Shown one piece after another: positions 16,775 to 23,292 of a stretch of DNA of 25,161 nucleotides. Position 1 is the stretch's first letter; each line of letters opens with the position of its first letter. The notes beneath the pieces were generated by a model that ran no database searches, had not been told where the DNA came from, and saw only the letters and a program-made list of their open reading frames with translations. Made by a program: the position numbers and the translations under genes. The stretch comes from a virus, in the IMG/VR virus record IMGVR_UViG_3300031841_001748, positions 1-25,161 of that record; one strand, given 5' to 3'.

Positions 16775-17923
16775 TTACATATTTTTAAACGATTTAGTAG
16801 CTTGTTCCATCCACTTCTGTTCCTGTGAGCCTGCTACATATAGTATGTAGACAATGCCCTGCTTACCAGGACGGAAGCGTATTAGTCGACCGACGCGCTG
16901 TATCATTGGTAGTGCCTTGCTTTCTAGCCCGGCAATGATACCTATGCCTACATCAGGCACATCGAACCCTTGATTGAGGGCCTTAGTGCTGCATAGGATT
17001 GCACCGTCAGTGCTCTTGAATTCCTCAAGAGTCTTCTCACGTTGTTTCTTCGTCTTACCAGAGTGATAAATCATACCGTCAAGCTTTGCAGCCATCTGAT
17101 TAGTGAAGTCATTGGTACCAGAGAAGGTTAGTATCTTCTCACCCTTGTGACTGTCAGCTATCTGTTTAGCTATCTCTAGTTTGTTAGACGCGTGTTGAAC
17201 AACTGCCTTACGCTTTCTAATGGCATTGAAGAATTGTGCTGCTGCTTTCTTATCTGCAGGACCAAATTGTCCTGCCCTGTCGCGCAGTATATCATTCGCC
17301 ACATTGAAAGCGTCATGCCCCCCAAGCAGATACTTCTGATGTACGAAGCTTCTGTTGTGGGCTGTGTAGGCTTTCTGTTCAATATCTGTGAGCATTACAG
17401 GTACCTCCAAGATCTTGTAAGGAGCAACCAGCCCCTTCTGTACACACTGATCTAGAGTGATCGTGTAGACAGTCGGGGCTAGTCTTTCTAACAGTTCCCT
17501 GTATTCAGGTTCCTCTGGTGGTGTCGCAGTCATGCATAGCAGCTTATCGTAGGTGTTGCTCTCAAAGAACCTCCTGTACACAGGAGATAGTCCGAGGTGA
17601 ACTTCGTCACAGACTACGATGTCGTAGTGCTGATCTTGAAGTTTATGCGCTGACTGATAACAGAGTATTTCTACTCGAGAGAGGACGTGTTCTTTTCCCC
17701 ACTTTCTGAATTCATCTGCGAATTGATCTTGCAGTTGATTCGTAGGTACGAGAACAATTCCTCTACCACCATCTGTAAGAGCGTGAGCAACAGCCAACAC
17801 ACCACACCGGCTTTTCCCAAAACCAGTACCAGCAATAATGCTGCCGCGATATCCTGCCGTATGCCATGCGTTGAGGGCATTGCTCTGCTCCTTACTTTTA
17901 GTCTCTATAGTCTTCTGGGTCAT
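16775..17923 (-). CDS. SF2 (DEAD/DEAH-like) helicase
   Basis: This 382-residue helicase has motifs I GTGFGKS (32-38), II DEVH (106-109), III MTATPP (131-136) and, in the second RecA domain, FSGTNDF and the motif VI QRVGRLIRFRPG. This is the ResIII/UvsW-type layout of phage SF2 helicases that branch-migrate or unwind DNA in recombination-driven replication. The start at MTQKTIETKS is chosen because it fits the family length; upstream frame to 17980 would overlap the previous gene much more. The start still overlaps that gene by 26 nt. It is 2 nt upstream of the SANT-like gene. Confidence 0.9.
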   Translation of the reverse strand: MTQKTIETKSKEQSNALNAWHTAGYRGSIIAGTGFGKSRCGVLAVAHALTDGGRGIVLVPTNQLQDQFADEFRKWGKEHVLSRVEILCYQSAHKLQDQHYDIVVCDEVHLGLSPVYRRFFESNTYDKLLCMTATPPEEPEYRELLERLAPTVYTITLDQCVQKGLVAPYKILEVPVMLTDIEQKAYTAHNRSFVHQKYLLGGHDAFNVANDILRDRAGQFGPADKKAAAQFFNAIRKRKAVVQHASNKLEIAKQIADSHKGEKILTFSGTNDFTNQMAAKLDGMIYHSGKTKKQREKTLEEFKSTDGAILCSTKALNQGFDVPDVGIGIIAGLESKALPMIQRVGRLIRFRPGKQGIVYILYVAGSQEQKWMEQATKSFKNM

Positions 17924-18137
17924 AAGTGGTTTCCTCTTCCAGTATCTCCTCTCGTATGTGATCGATGAACGTGTCGTCAATCTTTACGATCTCGACTTGT
18001 ATGTCATCAATCTCAATACTTGGGGGGATATGCTCTGTGTGATAGTCACCAGCCTGACCAAGGTCGAGCCAGTAGTTAATCTTCAGGGACAGTGTCCCGA
18101 TCTCCGACTCGATTTCTGTTTGCCATTTTTTGCTCAT
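17898..18137 (-). CDS. Hypothetical acidic small protein
   Basis: This 79-residue protein is not recognised. It is strongly acidic, especially in the last 40 residues (IEIDDIQVEIVKIDD, EEILEEETTYDPED), with a short amphipathic helix near the N-terminus (WQTEIESEIGTLSLKIN). There is no transmembrane segment or metal motif. Very acidic small phage proteins often mimic DNA or bind host proteins, but nothing here proves that. It overlaps the SF2 helicase start by 26 nt and the end of a possible coiled-coil gene by 62 nt. Confidence 0.55.
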   Translation of the reverse strand: MSKKWQTEIESEIGTLSLKINYWLDLGQAGDYHTEHIPPSIEIDDIQVEIVKIDDTFIDHIREEILEEETTYDPEDYRD

Positions 18138-18252
18138 AGCTTAGTTCATTGTACTTAACAATTAAGTTCACCAACTGTCGTCGCAGCGTATGAACTTCCT
18201 TCTCTACAATTTGTACTCTCGAGAGAAGGTAATCTTTGGTCTCTCGTTCCAT
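18076..18252 (-). CDS. Possible small coiled-coil protein overlapping the DnaA-IV gene
   Basis: This 58-residue frame starts at MERETKDYLLS and reads as a charged amphipathic helix (VEKEVHTLRRQLVNLIVKYN) with heptad-like spacing, then a polar tail. It overlaps the end of the DnaA domain IV frame by 98 nt and the next gene by 62 nt, in different frames. Its composition looks more natural here than the DnaA frame, whose last 40 residues resemble out-of-frame translation. Either both are translated, or one is not; the coiled-coil frame may be the real protein. Confidence 0.4.
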   Translation of the reverse strand: MERETKDYLLSRVQIVEKEVHTLRRQLVNLIVKYNELSYEQKMANRNRVGDRDTVPED

Positions 18253-18676
18253 CGTTAGTTAGATTTTCGCTACCCTTGTATTGGTAGCCGTTTAGTCTTA
18301 GGCGTTGTCTCGCCCTTTGTTTAACATTATTGAATTTGACTCTAAATGAAGGATCTACTTTCAACAGTTCGTTTGCTCGCTGCACAGCAACTGTCACCGT
18401 TGAATGATCCCTACCCACATACATGCCGAGTCGTTTGCATGTAAATTTGTACAAGTATTCTCTACATAGCAAGAAGAATATCTTCCGTGCATCTGAGAGA
18501 GTTTCAGTCTTCAACCTGCTCTTGAATTCATCGAGAGTCAGGTCGTACTCCTCGCAGCAGGTAGCAGCTACGATTTCTAATTCACCCCTATTGATTTGTG
18601 CACCACGCTTTATGTGATGCATCGTGTTGTAATGTAAGCCTGGGTATATCCAGGCACTAGGTTTAGGTTGTGCCAT
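18155..18676 (-). CDS. Stand-alone DnaA domain IV-like DNA-binding protein
   Basis: This protein of up to 173 residues has a full DnaA C-terminal domain (about 32-118): ARKIFFLLCREYL at 63-75 and the signature GRDHSTV at 88-94, which in DnaA contacts the DnaA box, then the VQRANELLK helix. The AAA+ ATPase domain is entirely absent, so it cannot form an ATP-driven origin filament. It may bind DnaA boxes to mark a phage origin, block host initiation, or regulate transcription. The Met chosen (18676) lies 2 nt after the tRNA-Ile2 3' end; the frame continues into the tRNA. Residues beyond about 130 lack the family look and overlap a coiled-coil frame, so the C-terminus is uncertain. Confidence 0.8.
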   Translation of the reverse strand: MAQPKPSAWIYPGLHYNTMHHIKRGAQINRGELEIVAATCCEEYDLTLDEFKSRLKTETLSDARKIFFLLCREYLYKFTCKRLGMYVGRDHSTVTVAVQRANELLKVDPSFRVKFNNVKQRARQRLRLNGYQYKGSENLTNDGTRDQRLPSLESTNCREGSSYAATTVGELNC

Positions 18677-18678
18677 AG

Positions 18679-18751
18679 TGCGCCCTGCTGGACTTGAACC
18701 AGCGACCGATTGATTATGAGTCAATTGCTCTAACCACTGAGCTAAGGGCGC
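18679..18751 (-). tRNA. tRNA-Ile2 (CAU anticodon, AUA-decoding type)
   Basis: The minus strand folds as a full cloverleaf: GCGCCCT pairs with AGGGCGC in the acceptor stem, the D arm has GCTCAGTGGTTAGAGC, the anticodon stem is ATTGA/TCAAT around CTCATAA (anticodon CAU), and the T arm is GCTGGTTCAAGTCCAGC. The body closely resembles E. coli tRNA-Ile2 rather than elongator or initiator tRNA-Met, so I call it Ile2; that requires host TilS to convert C34 to lysidine. CCA is not encoded. AUA codons are frequent in the neighbouring genes. Confidence 0.85.
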
Positions 18752-18780
18752 AAAAAGGGCCAGCTACGTTTAGCCAGCCC
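18752..18780 (-). terminator. Terminator-like hairpin directly before tRNA-Ile2
   Basis: On the minus strand GGGCTGGCTA pairs over its full ten bases with TAGCTGGCCC (two G-U pairs) around an AACG loop, followed by TTTTT. The T tract ends exactly where tRNA-Ile2 begins. It would end a transcript carrying tRNA-Arg and upstream genes, or serve as a processing site for the 5' end of tRNA-Ile2. Confidence 0.75.
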
Positions 18781-18831
18781 CCCTACTGTAAATGAATGAA
18801 ACACGTCTGAGCTGCTATCGCCTCACACGCG

Positions 18832-18905
18832 TACCCCGGGCGGGACTCGAACCCACAACCTACAGCTTAGAAGGCTGTTGCACTATCCAGTTGTGCTACC
18901 GAGGC
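18832..18905 (-). tRNA. tRNA-Arg (UCU anticodon)
   Basis: On the minus strand GCCTCGG pairs with CCGGGGT (two G-U pairs) in the acceptor stem, discriminator A. The anticodon arm is ACAGC/GCTGT around CTTCTAA (anticodon UCU), and the T arm is TGTGGGTTCGAGTCCCGC with the standard GTTCGAGTC loop. It reads AGA and AGG, both frequent in the phage genes here. CCA is not encoded. It starts 7 nt after the HTH gene stop. Confidence 0.9.
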
Positions 18906-18912
18906 ATGTTGG

Positions 18913-19233
18913 TTACAGAAAATCATTCCCGCAACCATACTGACCTACAGTCATGAGTGGTTCATTGTTTTGCAGTCGTTTTCTATTTGTCCTGTGTAAG
19001 GGTCTGATTTGTTCCCAGTCCCCTATCACATTACTACTAAGAGCACTATAGACAGATTTATAGGTCATTTCATAATAATCACCTATCTCTGACAGTGTGT
19101 ACCCTGATATGTACATCTGTAGATAAGAAGCCAAGTCCCTAGAGGAATGTGCTTTAGCAAAGCCACCATTAATATTAGTGGTGACTTTCATAGCACCTGA
19201 TAACTCTATCAACTTGTCAAACTCAATCTTCAT
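18913..19233 (-). CDS. Small helix-turn-helix protein
   Basis: This 106-residue protein carries a clear helix-turn-helix at about 44-66: YTLSEIGDYYEMTYKSVYSA, in which LSEIG is the turn and MTYKSVYSAL the recognition helix. That style occurs in DnaA domain IV, sigma region 4 and many small regulators. N- and C-terminal parts are unrecognised; the last 30 residues are basic with two Cys-like positions. It is the gene just before the tRNA pair and overlaps the upstream gene by 11 nt. A regulator or origin-binding role is possible. Confidence 0.7.
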   Translation of the reverse strand: MKIEFDKLIELSGAMKVTTNINGGFAKAHSSRDLASYLQMYISGYTLSEIGDYYEMTYKSVYSALSSNVIGDWEQIRPLHRTNRKRLQNNEPLMTVGQYGCGNDFL

Positions 19234-19495
19234 CTGTCAATAGTTTGTCTATACTGTCTTCCAAGGCACCGACAGCCTGAGTAATAAACGTGCTAAGACT
19301 TTCATCTTGCATGTTTACACTCAGGACTCTATCAAGCTCCTTCTGCAGTCTGTTTATATGGAACCGCAGCTGGTGCTTGAACCGTGTCTCACCCTGTGTT
19401 TCGTCCAGCAATTCTTGTAGCAGCATAGACGTTACGAATAGCTTGACTTCAAGCTGACGTATAGTCTTGCCTCCTACCTGTACATCTTTACTCAT
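19223..19495 (-). CDS. Hypothetical helical small protein
   Basis: This 90-residue protein is not recognised. It is rich in helices and charged residues, with long amphipathic stretches (LEVKLFVTSMLLQELLDE, LRFHINRLQKELDRVLS) that may form a coiled coil or a helical bundle, and ends with an acidic TDED. It is coupled by ATGA to the upstream gene and overlaps the HTH gene by 11 nt. It could be a partner for either, but that is unsupported beyond position. Confidence 0.65.
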   Translation of the reverse strand: MSKDVQVGGKTIRQLEVKLFVTSMLLQELLDETQGETRFKHQLRFHINRLQKELDRVLSVNMQDESLSTFITQAVGALEDSIDKLLTDED

Positions 19496-20079
19496 GCTAG
19501 TGCAACATTTGATTTTTCAAACTCTTTTACTCGCTTGTAGACATCGTACAGCGTGCTGTCCTCCATCTCGTCCCACATGTAGTCGAATGTTCTCTCACTG
19601 GCTTTCTCGTTTGCGACATGCAATGCTGCATTTGTCACAAGATACGCCAAAGGTTCGTCATCCAGGTCTTCCATGTTAAAATCTAACCAACAGAAATTGC
19701 AGTGGTCTCTCATGTACCACACAACCTTTGGTATGTTGTAGGACTTACGCCGTGTATTCACCCCAACCCCACACTTCTTAAGGAAGCTCTTGCGTAGCTC
19801 CCAAAGCTCAGGGTCTCTTCTGTTAATCTGACCACCGTTAGGTTGTTGAGCTCTGAAGTTAGCATACACTTTGTGATAGAAGTCTACTACCATGGGTCTC
19901 TCCTCTTCAGGGATACCATAGTTCTCCATAAACGCAGTGAGCTTCTCGTGGAACTCATCACGTTGTATGTCTTCTATCATCTCAGGTGGGATGCCCATAG
20001 AGATCATAACCTCCAGGTGGTTAGTTGACTTAAAGAAGTTCCTAAACTGTGGTTGTTTGGCTGCTTCTAGCTTGATCAT
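19492..20079 (-). CDS. Hypothetical protein in the polA-HTH interval
   Basis: This 195-residue protein is not recognised. It is soluble and mostly helical, with tryptophan- and cysteine-containing central residues (VVWYMRDHCNFCWLDFN) near 119-135. The CNFC pair with HC upstream might bind a metal, though only one short knuckle is visible. The C-terminus is helical and acidic. It is coupled to both neighbours by ATGA, so it is firmly part of the operon between polA and the HTH gene. Codon use matches the neighbours. Confidence 0.7.
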   Translation of the reverse strand: MIKLEAAKQPQFRNFFKSTNHLEVMISMGIPPEMIEDIQRDEFHEKLTAFMENYGIPEEERPMVVDFYHKVYANFRAQQPNGGQINRRDPELWELRKSFLKKCGVGVNTRRKSYNIPKVVWYMRDHCNFCWLDFNMEDLDDEPLAYLVTNAALHVANEKASERTFDYMWDEMEDSTLYDVYKRVKEFEKSNVALA

Positions 20080-20330
20080 GACGATAGTTTCTTAGGCTTC
20101 TCCTGATCAATACTATCGAAATTCTTGCTCTCAAGGTTACGATGCTCAGCTTTGAACTCAGGTTTAGTCATGAGTGCTGCACGCTTGAGCTCATAGTTGA
20201 GCAAGTTCCCGCATTGTTGTACGAGCTTGGCTGTAGCTGCTGCTTTGTACACATCTATCTCATCTCTATCGAGTTGATCTAGTGTAGTTGTGAGCTTGTG
20301 AAACAGGCTCTTCGTGTTTACTGGTTGCAT
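20076..20330 (-). CDS. Hypothetical small protein downstream of polA
   Basis: This 84-residue protein starts at MQPVNTKSLF, 8 nt after the polA stop; the frame is open further to a GTG at 20351 that overlaps polA. It is helical, with a long amphipathic stretch (LTTTLDQLDRDEIDVYKAAA) and a lysine-rich tail (SIDQEKPKKLSS). No motif identifies it. It is coupled by ATGA to the downstream gene. As the first gene after polA it may support the polymerase, but that is inferred from position only. Confidence 0.65.
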   Translation of the reverse strand: MQPVNTKSLFHKLTTTLDQLDRDEIDVYKAAATAKLVQQCGNLLNYELKRAALMTKPEFKAEHRNLESKNFDSIDQEKPKKLSS

Positions 20331-20338
20331 TTGATTTG

Positions 20339-22192
20339 TTATTTCTCCCACGTCTGTGAGATGTTAGTATCTGCTTTCAATAGACCGTTAGGTATAATTA
20401 CTTTCGCTGCCTTCTCCATGAGCTCAGTCATCTTGACTGCCCATGCTTCAGCAACTTCTTGTTTGCATATCGTATCAATCTGGTCGTGGACCGTCATGAC
20501 AATCTTTACGTTGTTACTCCATGATTCTTGTATTTCTTTGTAAATGTAAATGAGGGCTAGCTTGGTCATGTCAGCAGAGCTACCCTGAATAGGTGTGTTC
20601 TTGCTAGCACGTTCAATACTACCGAGTTCCATCATCTTTGACCTATCATTCCACATCTTCGGGTACCACGAGTCGAACCAACGACGTCGCTTGAACGGCT
20701 TGAACGTACGGATATAACCGTTCCGTGTACCGAATGTACCAAGTTTTTGTAGAAAATCTCTGATGTTAGGGAACTCTGTAAAGTATTTCTCTATGAGCAC
20801 CTCCGCTTCCTGTTTAGATATCTGTAGAGTATCCGCAAGTTTAAACGGTCCCATGCCGTAGGCGAGTCCGAAATTGATTGCTTTAATCTGCGTTCGAAGC
20901 TTCTTCTTTTCATCAGCATCCGCGTTTCTCCACTTATCTTCGAAGACAAGGTCGGCGCATACTCCATGCAGATCCAGTCCTTTTTCAAGGGCGTCAAGCC
21001 AAACAGGGTCTTGTGATCCATAGGCAATGACGTTTAGTTCCTGTGAAGAGTAATCCGAAGAGACGAAAACCCATCCTGGCTCGGTAACGAAACAGTTTCT
21101 AAAGGTATTATCGCTCGGAATCTGTTGCATGTTAGGTTTAGAGGACGAAACTCGTCCAGTATCCAGGATCTGTGAGAAGTTAGTGTGCACTTTTCCGTCA
21201 CTATTGACGTAGTTGAAGAACTTAGTACCATAGGCGTTGGCAAGCTTCGTTCTTTCTTTATAGCGTATATATTCATCGATAAGCTTGTGTTTGTACCTGT
21301 ACTTGTTGAGCTTCTTTCCATTGACATCTTCAAGGTCAGGTATTAGGTTTCTAAATAGTTCAAGGGTCTGCGAGGGGGAACCCCAGTTGATGTGTGTATG
21401 TCTGACTTCTTCGATAGGTGCAAACATATCCACCTGTACTGGGACACGGTAATGCTGTAGCAAATCGTGTTCCAATACCATATCATCAAGCTTTATCGCC
21501 TGTTCGTGTGCCAACTTGACGTTAGCCTCTGCCATAACTGTCCACTTGTCCTTGTCAATGTCAAGGCCTTCGTATTCAATCTCAGCAAATACTTTGACTA
21601 CGGCATTCTCAAGACGTGCGACTTGCTGTAGTTCAAGCGAATGAATCTTGACCAGCTGTTTCTCCCGTATGTCAAGCAGATAAACCACATCGTTCGCCCC
21701 ATACGTAATCTGATCGACGGTAAAAGGTTGACCCTTGAGTCCGATGAATTTGTTCCGCGTCTCCTTATCGAGAGTGTGACCGATATATCTTTCGACACAC
21801 CTGGAAAGAGAGTATCCATAGTCTTGCTTACCGCAATTGATAACTCTCTCGGCAAGAAACGTGTCGTATATTTCCTCCAACGAAATTCCAGCCCATTTTT
21901 TAATGAACTTGTAGTCAAACTTCGCGTTGTGAAGAACCTTGACGATTTCTCTTGACTCAAGGATTTCTTTGAGCGGGGAGATGTCGACGACTCGCGTGTC
22001 GATGACGTATTGTCTGTCTCTGTCCCCGATTTGGAACATGATGAGCTTTTTGCATGTGAAGTCGAAGCCCTCCGTCTCGGTGTCCACCCCCAGAACTGTC
22101 TTGCTTTCACAATAAGCCTTGCATTCTTGTATCGTCGCTGTCGGGATATCATTGAGTGGAGAGTTTGTCCCCACGAATCTTATTTTGCTCAT
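20339..22192 (-). CDS. polA: Family A DNA polymerase with proofreading exonuclease
   Basis: This 617-residue replicative polymerase has a 3'-5' exonuclease domain with Exo I D37 and E39 (DTET), Exo II HNAKFDYKF (D93) and Exo III YGANDVVYL (Y164, D168). The polymerase domain has motif A SSDYSSQELN (D380), motif B RTQIKAINFGLAYGM (R433, K437, F441, Y445) and motif C TVHDQID (D570). The residue matching E. coli Pol I position 762 is Phe441, the ancestral state, unlike the Leu or Tyr variants of many marine phages. There is no 5' nuclease domain; the 5'-3' exonuclease is encoded separately. It overlaps the upstream small gene by 44 nt. Confidence 0.97.
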   Translation of the reverse strand: MSKIRFVGTNSPLNDIPTATIQECKAYCESKTVLGVDTETEGFDFTCKKLIMFQIGDRDRQYVIDTRVVDISPLKEILESREIVKVLHNAKFDYKFIKKWAGISLEEIYDTFLAERVINCGKQDYGYSLSRCVERYIGHTLDKETRNKFIGLKGQPFTVDQITYGANDVVYLLDIREKQLVKIHSLELQQVARLENAVVKVFAEIEYEGLDIDKDKWTVMAEANVKLAHEQAIKLDDMVLEHDLLQHYRVPVQVDMFAPIEEVRHTHINWGSPSQTLELFRNLIPDLEDVNGKKLNKYRYKHKLIDEYIRYKERTKLANAYGTKFFNYVNSDGKVHTNFSQILDTGRVSSSKPNMQQIPSDNTFRNCFVTEPGWVFVSSDYSSQELNVIAYGSQDPVWLDALEKGLDLHGVCADLVFEDKWRNADADEKKKLRTQIKAINFGLAYGMGPFKLADTLQISKQEAEVLIEKYFTEFPNIRDFLQKLGTFGTRNGYIRTFKPFKRRRWFDSWYPKMWNDRSKMMELGSIERASKNTPIQGSSADMTKLALIYIYKEIQESWSNNVKIVMTVHDQIDTICKQEVAEAWAVKMTELMEKAAKVIIPNGLLKADTNISQTWEK

Positions 22193-22355
22193 TGTAGATG
22201 CAGTTTAGCATGTTGTCAGCTTCTTCGAAGGTAAGGTTACGACCCCGGAAGAATACCCCGGAGCGGCCATGTTTCTTGGCCATAGTTATCATGAGTTCGA
22301 GCGTGTCTGTCTCTCCCTCCTGTATGATCATAGCGATCTCTTTCATTTTACCCAT
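22149..22355 (-). CDS. Hypothetical small protein before polA
   Basis: This 68-residue protein is not recognised. It is helical with a basic centre (AKKHGRSGVFFRGRNL), then an acidic helix (TFEEADNMLNCIYNEQ). No transmembrane or metal motif is visible. It overlaps the polA start by 44 nt, which supports tight coupling. The start at MGKMKEIAM fits the leader; Met4 is the alternative. It is the first gene after a strong terminator-like hairpin. Confidence 0.65.
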   Translation of the reverse strand: MGKMKEIAMIIQEGETDTLELMITMAKKHGRSGVFFRGRNLTFEEADNMLNCIYNEQNKIRGDKLSTQ

Positions 22356-22381
22356 AGCGTGTTGGTTTTTCGTGGTGTTGT

Positions 22382-22432
22382 AAAAAAACGGGAACCCATA
22401 TGCTCCACCCGATAAGAAGCTGGGTTCCCGTT
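22382..22432 (-). terminator. Strong terminator-like hairpin before the polA block
   Basis: AACGGGAACCCA and TGGGTTCCCGTT are perfect 12-bp complements around a 22-base loop. On the minus strand the stem runs straight into a T tract (TTTTTTT). On the plus strand no T run follows, so it acts for the minus-strand array. It lies 30 nt after the preceding stop and 26 nt before the polA-block start. Confidence 0.88.
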
Positions 22433-22461
22433 ACTACCTAAATCTACGGGTTATCTACATC

Positions 22462-23055
22462 TTAGCTAGCGAGTTCGCCAGCGAGGATAGCAGGACGGCC
22501 TGGAGCGGCAGTCTGTGCTTCCTGTGATTCAGATGCGATGAACTTATTAGAGCAAATCTTGCTCAGCATAAGATCAGTGTGGCGGTACACAGGCATGTGT
22601 GTACCAGTCGCAGGGTTCAACGCAACCACAACCTCACCTGTTGAAGGGTTAGATTTTGGCTGTTGAGTCTTCGAGTAAGGATTCTTCTCGAAGTTCTCCG
22701 TGATCTGAATTGCGAGGTCTACATCAGCAGTAGCACCAAGTGACTTGTACAAGTCATTGGCAAAGTACACAGTGCCTCCTTCCATAGAGTTCCCTTCCGT
22801 GGAACCGAAGAATGCTTGTGCACGTGCTGCGTCAATAGAGCGCAATGCAGTTACCGTGGTCATGTTACTAAGCCCTTCTGTGCCCTGCTCGAGAGCAATC
22901 AAAGCACTGTTAGCATCTGCTGCAGATGAAGCCGGTCGCTCCACTTGCTGAGCAAACTGCACAGTTACTTGGTTTTTAGAAGAGTTAGTGTTGAACCACC
23001 AACGACGAACGACAACTTGGCCCGTTGCCAGGGCATTTTCATAGGCTTGTGCCAT
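22462..23055 (-). CDS. Protein of unknown function, probably abundant
   Basis: This 197-residue protein is not recognised. The start at MAQAYENAL (23055) is preferred over one at 23088, which would lie in the hairpin. It has an N-terminal basic, aromatic stretch (VVVRRWWFNTNSS), a middle rich in Ala/Thr/Ser, an aromatic patch (GGTVYFANDLYKSLG), then GEVVVALNPATGTHMPVYRH and an Ala/Pro tail. No export signal or transmembrane segment is present. It is a monocistron, set off by hairpins on both sides, a pattern of strongly expressed early proteins. A nucleic-acid-binding or host-takeover role is possible. Confidence 0.75.
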   Translation of the reverse strand: MAQAYENALATGQVVVRRWWFNTNSSKNQVTVQFAQQVERPASSAADANSALIALEQGTEGLSNMTTVTALRSIDAARAQAFFGSTEGNSMEGGTVYFANDLYKSLGATADVDLAIQITENFEKNPYSKTQQPKSNPSTGEVVVALNPATGTHMPVYRHTDLMLSKICSNKFIASESQEAQTAAPGRPAILAGELAS

Positions 23056-23080
23056 GATAAAAGAAAATAAAGAATAGAAA

Positions 23081-23103
23081 GGGGACACTTGATGGTAGTC
23101 CCC
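23081..23103 (-). terminator. Terminator-like hairpin before the abundant protein gene
   Basis: GGGGAC pairs with GTCCCC around an 11-base loop. On the minus strand the stem is followed by the T-rich run TTTCTATTCTTT. The stem is short (6 bp) but all but one pair are G-C. It lies 9 nt after the upstream stop and 25 nt before the next ATG. Confidence 0.65.
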
Positions 23104-23112
23104 AACACCATA

Positions 23113-23292
23113 TTAGCAACCTGTTGCGATAATGTAGCCCATGTACAGAACCAACATTATCAATAGTATCCTGTGAAACTTGATACTACCGTAGATATCA
23201 AGAGGGTTGAAACCTCTTGCCTTTGCATAGATGAATGCACCTGCAAAGAGCAGTACAAGAATTGTAGCTGCTGGTAAATCGAACCCAATCAT
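23113..23292 (-). CDS. Small two-helix membrane protein
   Basis: This 59-residue protein has two hydrophobic helices: about 6-22 (LPAATILVLLFAGAFIY) and 42-56 (ILLIMLVLYMGYIIA), with a short basic loop between (AKARGFNPLD and GSIKFHR). That is the layout of a small hairpin membrane protein such as some holins, but there is no lysin nearby to support that. It is coupled to the upstream lipoprotein gene by ATGA, so the two may form a membrane pair. Confidence 0.75.
   Translation of the reverse strand: MIGFDLPAATILVLLFAGAFIYAKARGFNPLDIYGSIKFHRILLIMLVLYMGYIIATGC

Noticed and set aside
23113-23292. Two-helix protein as a holin
   Set aside because: The topology fits, but no endolysin or spanin is assigned nearby and early-type position argues against lysis, so holin was not used as the call.
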